Positions 44,527 to 52,853 of a stretch of DNA of 64,000 nucleotides are shown piece by piece. The notes beneath the pieces were generated by a model, which worked only from the letters and a program-made list of their open reading frames with translations, ran no database searches and was not told where the DNA came from. Positions within the stretch are counted from its first letter, which is position 1. The number at the start of each line of letters is the position of its first letter. The translations under genes and the position numbers were made by a program. Source of the stretch: Planctomycetaceae bacterium (lineage in GTDB: Bacteria > Planctomycetota > Planctomycetia > Planctomycetales > Planctomycetaceae); the NCBI GenBank assembly GCA_041398785.1, contig JAWKUA010000003.1, forward strand, positions 248,001 through 312,000, written 5' to 3'.

Positions 44527-45861
44527 CTACGGCTTGGTGATCTGGCCGTCACGTCGTCGAAGATTTCCCCAGTTCATGTCGAACGGCGGATCGTCCCTGA
44601 TCGGAAACTTTGCGGCCAGAGCCTCATCGATGTCAATTCCCAGCCCCGGCTTGTCGTTGGCGTGATAGTAGCCGTCTTTCAGAGTCGGGCAGCCGGGAAA
44701 GACGTCTTCTTCTTCCTGTCGAAACTCACGTGCTTCCTGAATGCCAAAGTTCTGAGTCGCCAGGTCCAGATGCACGTTCGCTGCATGTCCTACCGGCGAC
44801 ACGTCTCCGGGGCCGTGCCATGCCGTGCGGACTCGGAAGAATTCGCAGAAATGCGCCAGCTTCTGCGCCGGCGTCAGCCCGCCGATCTGCGAAATGTGAA
44901 CTCGAATAAAATCAATCAGACGCCCGGCGATGATGTCGACGAACTCATTCGGATTGTTGAACAGTTCTCCCATCGCAATCGGTGTCGCCGTTTGCTGGCG
45001 CAGATGTTTGAAGTAGCCCACGTCTTCCGGGCTGAACGGATCTTCCAGAAAGAACAGCCGGTACTGTTCCAGATCCTTCGCGAGCTTCATGGCCAGAATC
45101 GGCGGGACGCGTTCGTGAACGTCGTGCAGCAGTTCCACGTCGCCTCCGATGTTGTTTCGAAGATGCTCGAACAGCTTTGGCACCAGACGAACATAGGGGC
45201 CGGGTTCAAACACGTCCGGTCGAGCGTTCTCCGGAATGTCCGACGAACCGCCGCTGCCGCGGGCACCATACGTCGATAGTCCGGGTACTCCGACCTGAAC
45301 CCGAATATGACGATACCCTTCGGCCATGTACCGCCGCACACTTTCTTCGACGGCTTCCAGACTGTTGCCGGACGCGTGCCGGTACGTATCTACCGCAGTC
45401 CGCGCGGGTCCGCCGAACAGCCGATACACGGGCTGATTGCAGAGCTTCCCGAGAATGTCCCACAGCGCCATGTCGACTCCGCTGAGAGCGTTATTGAGAA
45501 CCGGCCCGTTTCTCCAGTAGGAACTCAGAAAGATCGAGTTCCAGGTTTCTTCGATCCGGGTCGCCGGCTTGTTCAGCAGAAACGGTTTGAGAAACGTATC
45601 AACGGCGGTCTCAACCGCGCGGGCTCGCTGCGTGAACGTGGCACATCCAAGTCCGTAGAGACCCGGCTGATTGGTTTCGACCTTGACCACAACCAGCCGG
45701 ATTCCCGCCGGCGCGGTCAGAATCGACTTCACGTTGGTGATGCGAACATCATCATTGCCGGCCGCCGTTGTGCCGGTCTGCTGAACGAAGCCGTGAGCAG
45801 ACCCCGCTGCCAGCAGCCCGGATCCCAGTGCCGTGTTCTTCAGCCAGTCGCGCCGTTTCAT
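44527..45861 (-). CDS. Enolase-superfamily sugar acid dehydratase (ManD-like)
   Basis: A mandelate-racemase/enolase-type protein of about 444 residues with a Tat-like leader (MKRRDWLKNTALGSGLLAAGSAHG; start ATG 45861). The capping domain has YRHIRVQVGVPG. The barrel holds the metal ligands in LLHDVHERVPP (Asp), FLEDPFSPED (Glu) and MGELFNNPNEF (Glu), then FIRVHISQIGGLTPAQKLAHF and the WHGPGDVSPVGHAANVHLDLA segment typical of D-mannonate/D-gluconate dehydratases. It likely dehydrates a sugar acid. An exported member of this family is unusual but common in this phylum. Confidence 0.9.
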   Translation of the reverse strand: MKRRDWLKNTALGSGLLAAGSAHGFVQQTGTTAAGNDDVRITNVKSILTAPAGIRLVVVKVETNQPGLYGLGCATFTQRARAVETAVDTFLKPFLLNKPATRIEETWNSIFLSSYWRNGPVLNNALSGVDMALWDILGKLCNQPVYRLFGGPARTAVDTYRHASGNSLEAVEESVRRYMAEGYRHIRVQVGVPGLSTYGARGSGGSSDIPENARPDVFEPGPYVRLVPKLFEHLRNNIGGDVELLHDVHERVPPILAMKLAKDLEQYRLFFLEDPFSPEDVGYFKHLRQQTATPIAMGELFNNPNEFVDIIAGRLIDFIRVHISQIGGLTPAQKLAHFCEFFRVRTAWHGPGDVSPVGHAANVHLDLATQNFGIQEAREFRQEEEDVFPGCPTLKDGYYHANDKPGLGIDIDEALAAKFPIRDDPPFDMNWGNLRRRDGQITKP

Positions 45862-46133
45862 GATCGTGTCCCCGACGTATTTGAGAAGGATGTGAACTCG
45901 TACGGCAGGATAGCGGAAGCCGCCGCGTCGTTCACGCGCGTCGACGCGGACGAACCCATACGCCGCTCCGCCCGGCAAATGTGCGACCGACGGCAGCAGG
46001 GTCAATTCCAACGAGGGGACGACGCTCCTGCCGAGCCGCTGCGTTAGCCCGGATTACTCACGCGATCAGCGTTTTCTGGTGTACGGTGTCTGGGAGACGT
46101 TGGCTATTTCAAGTCGGCGAGACGCACACTGCG

Positions 46134-46185
46134 CGACGGGACTCCGATCCCGTCACTGCATTTCGACGGGATCGGAGTCCCGTCG
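46134..46185. repeat. 21-bp perfect inverted repeat (REP-like)
   Basis: The arms 46134-46154 and 46165-46185 are exact complements around 10 bases (ACTGCATTTC). Each arm is itself a hairpin, GACGGGA-CTCCGA-TCCCGTC. A 17-base part is also found inside the fdhF-like gene at 935-951. Confidence 0.9.
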
Positions 46186-46228
46186 TACAAACCCGTGAAT
46201 ATTCCGGGTTAAGCGCCCGCTGGCAAAC

Positions 46229-46251
46229 GCGGCTCGGCAGGAGCCTCGCCC
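46229..46251. repeat. Dispersed 23-base repeat unit
   Basis: It matches 6925-6947 inside uvrA at 22 of 23 positions (core GGCTCGGCAG and CCTCGCCC). It lies 43 bases from the 21-bp inverted repeat. Confidence 0.7.
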
Positions 46252-46341
46252 TCCCGATCATCACGCGTCCCGAACATCACGTATCCCGATGGTCGCGTCC
46301 GTGCAATCCATCAATGGGCGGATGACACGATTGGCAAAGCA

Positions 46342-47559
46342 CTACGCCAGTTCGGTCTTCAGACGCGAATGCGGCACGCTTCGATCTGCGTCTGATTCGC
46401 GAGCCAAAACGTCGAGCGCCTCAACCAGCGCGGGCAATTGGCCGTTGTACCAGCGACTGAAGGTCAGTTCCGCCGTGTGACTGCCGGACAATCGAATACT
46501 GTTGGTGAAATAACCCGTCACCAGCTCGGCTCGGCATCCATCGAACGGGATTTTCGTCACTGCGTCATCTCGCAGCAGTCGGCACTGAGTCAGCAGCCAG
46601 CCGGCTTCGCTGCGACTCAGGATGCAGCGCGACCGCGCCGGTACTGTTCCGACCGTAGCCACCGGAAACACGACGACCTCAGGCCGAAGCTGCGTCTTTG
46701 GAGGAGAAATCAGTGCCCACACGGCATCAAGCAGCATGGTGCGAAAGAACACTTCTCGGCGATAGATCCAGCGAAACACGACCAAACATGCCGCCAGCAT
46801 CGCAAGGTTGATGACCGTTGCGATGGTCGGACTGAACCCGTAAATCGCCATCAGCACCGCGCAGGCTGTCTTGTTGGCGACTTCGAAGACCGCGTCGATC
46901 GCGGGGACCGGAGTAATCCAGATCAGCACTTCAAAGAAGAACTTCACCGTGTTGATGACGAAAATGTTAATCGCCGCAGCGACCATCAGCAGCGTGTCGA
47001 CCGTTACGGAAATGACGCCAAGCTGCACAACCTCCGGAGCTTCAACCGTGACGTCGGACCCGGTCGTCGCCGACATCAGCACCTTCAATGTCAGCAGTGT
47101 GATGATCCCTGCCCAGGCTTCCACCTGATCGACGGCCTGAGCGAACGGTTTGCTGACCTTGGTAAATCGCGGAATCGACGTGACCAGCGTCAGCGCCAGG
47201 AACGTCCAGAACACCGCCGGATTGTTCAGCGGTGATGTTGCACCCAGAAACGGATTTTCCGCCGACACCCAGCCTTTTCCGAAGATCGCCATTCCCGACA
47301 GGCACGTGATTCCGAAAAACGGCGACAACGCAACGGGAGCCAGCGGGCCGAGCCAGTCGGCAACGCCCATGCCGTGAACTAACTGTTGTGCCGCGACGAC
47401 GTCCGTGGACGAATAGGAATCAACTGCCGGCGCCGGCGTTTTCGTTTCGTCGGCATGCAGCATCGAACCGACGGTCAGAAGCAACAGAAGAGACACAACC
47501 GATTTGGAGATCCATCGCGGCGGTCGCCCGGACATCGGCATGGGAAGCAGTCGATTCAT
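46342..47559 (-). CDS. Polytopic membrane protein, function unknown
   Basis: About 405 residues from ATG 47559, chosen because it starts four bases after the PQQ-dehydrogenase stop and opens a signal-like helix (SKSVVSLLLLLTVGSMLHA). Seven or so hydrophobic segments follow (APVALSPFFGITCLSGMAIFG, FWTFLALTLVTSIP, WAGIITLLTLKVLMSA, TLLMVAAAINIFVINTVKFFF, INLAMLAACLVVFRWIY). The last 120 residues are soluble and beta-rich. I do not recognise the family. Tight coupling to the PQQ dehydrogenase suggests co-transcription, not necessarily a shared function. Confidence 0.7.
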   Translation of the reverse strand: MNRLLPMPMSGRPPRWISKSVVSLLLLLTVGSMLHADETKTPAPAVDSYSSTDVVAAQQLVHGMGVADWLGPLAPVALSPFFGITCLSGMAIFGKGWVSAENPFLGATSPLNNPAVFWTFLALTLVTSIPRFTKVSKPFAQAVDQVEAWAGIITLLTLKVLMSATTGSDVTVEAPEVVQLGVISVTVDTLLMVAAAINIFVINTVKFFFEVLIWITPVPAIDAVFEVANKTACAVLMAIYGFSPTIATVINLAMLAACLVVFRWIYRREVFFRTMLLDAVWALISPPKTQLRPEVVVFPVATVGTVPARSRCILSRSEAGWLLTQCRLLRDDAVTKIPFDGCRAELVTGYFTNSIRLSGSHTAELTFSRWYNGQLPALVEALDVLARESDADRSVPHSRLKTELA

Positions 47560-47563
47560 CAGT

Positions 47564-49468
47564 TCATTCTTCCCCCGGCAGTGCGAACACGACGAAACTG
47601 TCGCCCGCTTTCGTTCGCAGCTTTCCGGCTCCACCGGCGGCAATGACGACGTACTGCCGATTGCCGACCATGTACGTCGACGGCGTGGCATAACCTCCCG
47701 CGGGCAGTTTGTAATCCCACAGCAGTTCGCCGGTGGCCTTGTCGAATGCGTGGAATTTTTCGTCCTTCGTGCCGGCGATAAACACCAGCCCGCCTGCGGT
47801 TACGATTGAGCCGCCGAAGGTTTCTGTTCCGGTTTGTGGAATTCCCCGCCGCGTCAGTTCTTCGTGTTCACCCAGCGGTATCTGCCAGGCGAATTCGCCG
47901 GAGTTCAGATTGATGGCCGTCAACTGTCCCCACGGCGGCTGAATCGCCGGGTAGCCTTCATGATCCAGAAACTGCACGTATCCCTTGTGACCAAACCGGT
48001 CGTGGTCGCCCGGTTTTCCCGGAACCAGCGTCATGATGTTCGGTACGTTGTTCGAATTCACGTAAAGCAGCCCGGTCGTCGGGTCGAAGGAAGCTCCCGA
48101 CCAGTTTGCTCCGCCGTGAAAGCCGGGAATCACGACGGATCCTTCCAGACTCGGTGGCGTATTCGTCGATCCTCGGCGCAGCGTTTTCAGCTTGTCCAGC
48201 ACTGACTGCCGGTTGGCTTCACCGATGTTTGTGACGTTGGATTCATCAAAGTGCTGAACAGAAAACGGCGGCGGACGGACCGGCACCGGCTGAGTCGGCC
48301 ATGCCTGTTCGCCGGGGACAGTCGACGCGGGAAACGGCTTTTCTTCGACATCGAACAGCGGCTTTCCCGTTTCGCGGTCAAAGACAAACACATAGCCCGT
48401 CTTCGTGACCTGAGCAACCGCGTCGACCGCTCTGCCGTCGCGAGTCACACTCACGAGGTTGGGATAGACGGGAGTATCGTGGTCCCAGATGTCGTGATGC
48501 ACCGTCTGAAAATGCCACCTGCGGTTTCCGGTTTCTGCATCCAGGCAAAGTGTGCAGTTGGCGAACAGATTCTGCCCGTGCCGATCGCCGCCATAGAAAT
48601 CAAACGCGGCTGAACCCGTGCCACAAAACACCAGGCCGCGCTGGGTGTCCACGGTGATGCCGCCCCACGCGTTGGCTCCGCCGCGATTCCTCCAGGAACC
48701 TTCCGCCCAGGTGTCGTTGCCGAATTCGCCGGGATGCGGCACCGTGCGGAAACTCCAGACCTGTTCTCCGGTTCTCACGTCAAACGCGCGGATGTCTCCG
48801 GGAGCGGCAATACCCGGACCCTCGCCATTCGACACGCCGACGATGATCGTGTCGCGCCAGACTGCAGGCGCCGACGTCGGACCGTAGCCAAGCTTTCTGA
48901 CATCGTCGGCAAACTCCGCGCGCAGATCGCGGATTCCTCCGTCACCGAAGCCGGCATCAAGTTTGCCGGTCTTCGCGTCCAGTGAAAACAGCCGGCCGTC
49001 CGACGAACCGTGAATGATCCGACGCTGACCGTCCGGCTGTCCGTCGCTCCAGTACGCCACGCCCCGATTGACGCCGCCGGACGTCGGCGTATGCGGCCAC
49101 GGGTGATCTTTCAGGGGATCAAACTGCCACAGTTCCTCACCGGTCGCCGCGTTCAGCGCCACCACGCGCAGGTAGCCGGTAGTGACATACATCACGCCGT
49201 CAACAATCACCGGAGTGCATTCAATGGTCTTCCCGCTGCCGTCTGGTTGCAGTTCGCGGGTACGAAACGTCCAGGCCGGTCGCAACTGACTGACGTTGCT
49301 GCGATTGATTTCATCCAGCGGCGAATATCGCATCGCTCCGGGATCGTTCCCGACAGTCGGCCAGTCGGTGTCTTCGGCTTGCGCAAGTGAAGCCACTCGC
49401 GCGAGACTGCATCCGACAACGAGAAGCACCGCGGACAACTGACGAACCGAACCAGATTGCAAACTCAT
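47564..49468 (-). CDS. PQQ-dependent dehydrogenase (quinoprotein)
   Basis: A secreted eight-bladed quinoprotein of about 634 residues (signal peptide from ATG 49468: LSAVLLVVGCSLARVASLAQA). It begins DWPTVGNDPGAMRYSPLDEINRSNV and continues with repeated propeller W-motifs (GEELWQFDP, TGEQVWSFRTVP, GNRRWHFQTVHHDIWDHD, TGELLWDYKLPAGGYATP). It resembles membrane-type glucose and related dehydrogenases without the N-terminal TM domain. It would oxidise a sugar or alcohol in the periplasm and pass electrons to quinone or cytochrome c. PQQ biosynthesis genes are not in the window. Confidence 0.9.
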   Translation of the reverse strand: MSLQSGSVRQLSAVLLVVGCSLARVASLAQAEDTDWPTVGNDPGAMRYSPLDEINRSNVSQLRPAWTFRTRELQPDGSGKTIECTPVIVDGVMYVTTGYLRVVALNAATGEELWQFDPLKDHPWPHTPTSGGVNRGVAYWSDGQPDGQRRIIHGSSDGRLFSLDAKTGKLDAGFGDGGIRDLRAEFADDVRKLGYGPTSAPAVWRDTIIVGVSNGEGPGIAAPGDIRAFDVRTGEQVWSFRTVPHPGEFGNDTWAEGSWRNRGGANAWGGITVDTQRGLVFCGTGSAAFDFYGGDRHGQNLFANCTLCLDAETGNRRWHFQTVHHDIWDHDTPVYPNLVSVTRDGRAVDAVAQVTKTGYVFVFDRETGKPLFDVEEKPFPASTVPGEQAWPTQPVPVRPPPFSVQHFDESNVTNIGEANRQSVLDKLKTLRRGSTNTPPSLEGSVVIPGFHGGANWSGASFDPTTGLLYVNSNNVPNIMTLVPGKPGDHDRFGHKGYVQFLDHEGYPAIQPPWGQLTAINLNSGEFAWQIPLGEHEELTRRGIPQTGTETFGGSIVTAGGLVFIAGTKDEKFHAFDKATGELLWDYKLPAGGYATPSTYMVGNRQYVVIAAGGAGKLRTKAGDSFVVFALPGEE

Positions 49469-49639
49469 GAGACCTGCCTTGAACTGACCGGAAGAAACCT
49501 CCCTCGCGTTTCGACGATGCATTCCAGTGCTCGGGGATGATACCAGAGCCGCTCGCAAATCTCTGTCAGTGGCGCCATCGTCAATCTGACGGATGACGGC
49601 GATTCCGCCATCGCACCGCGATTCGTCCGGCGCTGCGTG

Positions 49640-50401
49640 TCAGGGTTGCCAGTCTTCAGGAACGTCGGGCTGCTGCCAGATGCTCATCCCGCCGTCAACA
49701 AAGATCATCTGACCATGGATGTGCTGCGCCGCGTCGCTGAGCAAAAAAACGGCGGCGCCCGCCGCGGCGTCCGGTCCGGGAACAATTCCGTTCGGCGTAT
49801 GCAGTTCCATCCATCGCAGTGACCGCTTGTCTTTGAGTGCCGGTTCCGTCAGCGGCGTTCGAAAAAGGCCGGGAGCGATGCCGTTCACGCGAATCCCGTG
49901 CGGCGCCAGCGACACGCTTAGAGACCGCACCAGAGCCTCCACGGCGCCTTTGGACGTGTCGTACGCCACGTGAGTCGGTTCTGACAACCGCCCGTTGATG
50001 GAACCGATCAGAATGATTCGACCGCGAACGCCCGCTGTTACCCATCGCCGGGCGAAATGCTGAACAAGAACAAACTGCGAATAGACGTTCAGCCGCATCG
50101 TTCGATCGAACGTGGCAAAATCCAATTCCAAAAATGGCTGATCGATGTACGTGCCCGCATTGCAGACCAGCAGGTCGATGTCCGGGTTGCACTGCAGTGC
50201 AGCGTCCGCAACGCGAACAGCGCAGTCAGGAAGCGGCGCCGACAGATCACCGAAGACAAAGTCGCCGTCGCCACCGCCAGCACGGTCCAGACCATGCCGA
50301 ACTACCGACGCTCCGGCCGCGGCGACGTGGTTGGCGATTTCGCAGCCGATTCCCATCGTGCTGCCCGTCACGAACGCCGCATGGTTGGCCAGCAGATTCA
50401 T
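49640..50401 (-). CDS. Short-chain dehydrogenase/reductase
   Basis: A classical SDR of about 253 residues. The cofactor motif TGSTMGIG is at residues 12-19, NAG appears in LLVCNAGTYID, the catalytic Ser in IILIGSINGR and the YxxxK motif in AYDTSKGAVEALVRS. It closes with IHGQMIFVDGGMSIW. ATG 50401 is chosen because the fold begins there (MNLLANHAAFVTG); the frame runs upstream into the bS18 gene. The gap to bS18 is 10 bases, so it is probably read through from that gene. The substrate is unknown. Confidence 0.9.
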   Translation of the reverse strand: MNLLANHAAFVTGSTMGIGCEIANHVAAAGASVVRHGLDRAGGGDGDFVFGDLSAPLPDCAVRVADAALQCNPDIDLLVCNAGTYIDQPFLELDFATFDRTMRLNVYSQFVLVQHFARRWVTAGVRGRIILIGSINGRLSEPTHVAYDTSKGAVEALVRSLSVSLAPHGIRVNGIAPGLFRTPLTEPALKDKRSLRWMELHTPNGIVPGPDAAAGAAVFLLSDAAQHIHGQMIFVDGGMSIWQQPDVPEDWQP

Positions 50402-50411
50402 CGCGCCGGGT

Positions 50412-50693
50412 CTATTCTTCCGCAACAAACGGCAGCAGACCGATGAAGCGGGCTCGCAGCACAGCCGACCGGACGGCTCGCTGGTACAGGGCGGACGTTC
50501 CGGTACGGCGGCGAGGCAGAATCCGGCCTTCGCGGTCAATCAAAGTTCGCAGAGTCTTCAAGTCCTTGTAATCCACGTAGACCGGCCGCGACACAACGCC
50601 GTCCGGGCTGAACGGACACTTCATCTTTTTCTTCTTGAGTTTTGCGCGGCGCTTCCGGAGCTTTCTCAGGTCATTCTTGGAAATTGTGGCCAT
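50412..50693 (-). CDS. rpsR: Ribosomal protein bS18
   Basis: A small-subunit protein of 93 residues from ATG 50693. The bS18 core is clear: YVDYKDLKTLRTLIDREGRILPRRRTG, then LYQRAVRSAVLRARFIGLLPFVAE. The N-terminus has a Lys/Arg-rich extension (LRKLRKRRAKLKKKK) and a short Cys-Pro element (KMKCPFSPDG). The usual neighbours rpsF, ssb and rplI are absent here; an SDR follows instead. GAGAG upstream may serve as a weak ribosome-binding site. It is the substrate of RimI, which is encoded at 31.3 kb. Confidence 0.95.
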   Translation of the reverse strand: MATISKNDLRKLRKRRAKLKKKKMKCPFSPDGVVSRPVYVDYKDLKTLRTLIDREGRILPRRRTGTSALYQRAVRSAVLRARFIGLLPFVAEE

Positions 50694-51130
50694 CGACGAA
50701 CTTGCTCTCTTTCTGCGTGTACCGGTCCTCAGGGAACGGTTCAGCAAACTGCAAACTGCGGGCAAAGACCCCGTAAAGCTGCCAGACAGATCCAGTCGTC
50801 AATGCAGCCGCCCGACGGAGCAGCCACCAAAGGCTGCCGGGGAAACGAAGCGGCATTCTACTGCCTGCTCCAAAGACAGCAACTGAAACTGCCGGACACA
50901 AGAAAACGCCCGCGTGCCTCTATCCCGACGCCCTCGGCGGGCCGACACAACCTGTGCCGGTGGCGTCAGCCCAATGTCACTCACTTTGGTTTTTCTGTCT
51001 GACATGGTGGAGTTTGGCATGAGAATTGCGCTGTCAATGAACACGTTTCATTGCTGCCAGATTGTCATGGAAACACGGATGTCTGAAGAATCTTCGCTGA
51101 CGGAACACGAATTTGTTTCGGCTGTTGATC
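50694..51130. other. Intergenic, rpsR to IS element
   Basis: It holds the upstream region of rpsR. On the plus strand a short frame (MSEESSLTEHEFVSAVD, from 51079) runs straight into the IS left end, so it may be a gene start cut by the insertion, but the evidence is thin. Confidence 0.35.
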
Positions 51131-52539
51131 CAGGGCCGGCGCATTTGGCAGGGTGCAGGCAGTGGCGTGATTGTTGCGGGGAGATGGCGACAGTCAACCG
51201 GGCGGAGGGAGCACGCTTCGTTTTTGCGGCTGAATGATTCGGCAGACGAACCTTCCATCCGAACGGAGTCTGTAATGTTTACAAGGTGCCTGGCAGTTCC
51301 TGCATGCTTTGAGCCGCTGGTCGATCCGCGCCGCCCGGCCGGCAATCATCGCCATCGGCTGATTGACATTATGTTTCTGGCACTTTGTGCGACGATCTGC
51401 CGGTGCGAGACGTGGGAAGACATCGAAGATTTCGGCTATGAGCGGCTGGAGTGGCTTCGAAAATACGTCCCGCTCGAAAATGGTGTCCCCCATCATGACA
51501 CGATTGCCCGCGTCATTTCGCGGCTCGACACGGCCGCTTTTTACGCCTGTCTGCAGGACTGGATCAGCGGCCTCAAACTTGACCTGGCCGGCAGGGGCGT
51601 GCATGTGGACGGCAAGACGGCTCGCCACAGTTTTGACAGCGACACCAATCTGAAGGCACTGCATCTGGTCAGTGCCTGGGTCGATGAGCACAGTGTTTGC
51701 CTGGGCCAGATCGCTGCGGACCAGAAGTCCAATGAGATCACCGCTGTGCCGCTGCTGCTGGAGATGCTGGAGATCAAAGGCGCGGTGATCACGCTGGACG
51801 CGATGAACTGCCAGCAGAAGACCGTCGAGCAGATCATCGAACAGGAAGCCGACTTTGTGATCACTGTCAAAGACAACCAGCCCACACTGGCTCAGGCGAT
51901 CGCTGACCGGTTTGACGAGTACTTCGAAAACGGCGAAGTCGACCGCACGGTTCGTTCGCACCGCAGACGCAGCCGTTCGCGCGGCCGACCTGAGCGAACA
52001 GGTGGTGACGGTCGCACCCGTACCCGAATCCATCCGGGCGATGGACAAGTGGCAGGGCATCCAGTCGATCGGAATGGTCTGGCGCCACCGCGAACCGGTT
52101 ATACCGCGAGCGGGGGAAAATGAGGGAAGCAGGCTCGTGGCAGTAAGAGTTGTGAAAAGCACCAGTGTCCGCCGCGGCCAGTATAATTCCGGCAGTCCGC
52201 GAGCGATCCCGGAAACCGACAGCGTGACATTTTTCATCAGCAGCCTGCGACCGACGGCCTCGCTGATTTCCAAATACGTCAGCAGACACTGGACGGTTGA
52301 AAACTCGCTGCACTGGACCCTGGATGTAACTTTTACCGAGGACAAAAGCCGGATTCGCAAGGGCACTGCGCCCGCGATCATGGGCGGCCTGCGGCGTTTT
52401 GTCCTGACACTGCTCAAGCGCGACACTTCGCTGCCCAAAACAAGCCTCAAGCGAAAACGACTACGCGCCACACTCAGCACTGACACCCTCGAAGCCATTC
52501 TGTTCGGAAATTAGCCACCTTCCAAATGCGCCGACCCTG
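51131..52539 (+). mobile_element. ISAs1-family insertion sequence
   Basis: A 1409-bp element. The 23-base terminal inverted repeats 51131-51153 and 52517-52539 (both beginning CAGGG, with the core CGGCGCATTTGG) match at 20 of 23 positions, and the single transposase gene ends three bases before the right repeat. No target-site duplication is visible (left flank GCTGTTGATC, right flank TGTGCGGCGG), which suggests rearrangement after insertion. Confidence 0.88.
51275..52514 (+). CDS. ISAs1-family DDE transposase (one frame break)
   Basis: The start ATG 51275 gives FEPLVDPRRPAGNHRHRLIDIMFLALCATICRCETWEDIEDFG, the family's N-terminal domain. The DDE core is seen in VHVDGKTARHSF (first Asp), VITLDAMNCQQKTVEQI (second Asp) and WTVENSLHWTLDVTFTEDKS (Glu region). 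The frame changes near 52000: SRSRGRPER is followed one frame on by EQVVTVAPVPESIRAMDKWQ. Removing one base restores a protein of about 410 residues. The element is probably inactive if the break is real. Confidence 0.85.
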
Positions 52540-52671
52540 TGTGCGGCGGCCAGTGGCAAACAGCACGCCGATGACAATCGGCAGCAAGTACTTCCGCGAT
52601 CGCCGATCCAGCGGTTCGGCCATCTGAGTTGTCCATTCGCGAAACCTTCGGGGCAGCGTCCATGCAGCCAT
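52540..52671 (-). pseudogene. N-terminal remnant of a second transposase, cut by the IS
   Basis: From ATG 52671 on the minus strand the frame reads TLPRRFREWTTQMAEPLDRRS and KYLLPIVIGVLFATGRRT, ending exactly at the IS right end. The LDRRSRKYLLP...LLFATGRRT arrangement is what the N-termini of large DDE transposases common in planctomycetes look like. The rest of the gene is not found on the other side of the IS. The identification rests on about 44 residues. Confidence 0.5.
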
Positions 52672-52853
52672 CGGGGCTCTCCGGTCAGGCAGGTTGTGAT
52701 GTACCGCGTGATACCGCGAGAGCCCCGTTCTCTTCCAGACCAATCCTCCCGCGCCCCCGCCAACCCATCATCCCCACCACCGACCCCAACGCTCACCTGG
52801 ACTATCGAGATCTCCGAAAGTGCAGGGCTGTTCACAGAAAGGCAGTGAACTCA

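Larger units (their letters stand above)
45862..46341. other. Intergenic region with dispersed repeats
   Basis: No gene. It contains a 21-bp perfect inverted repeat (46134-46185) and a second repeat unit (46229-46251); both have relatives inside coding sequences in this window. The rest shows no recognisable signal. Confidence 0.6.

Noticed and set aside
51101..52560. Target-site duplication for the IS element
   Set aside because: The flanks GCTGTTGATC and TGTGCGGCGG do not match.
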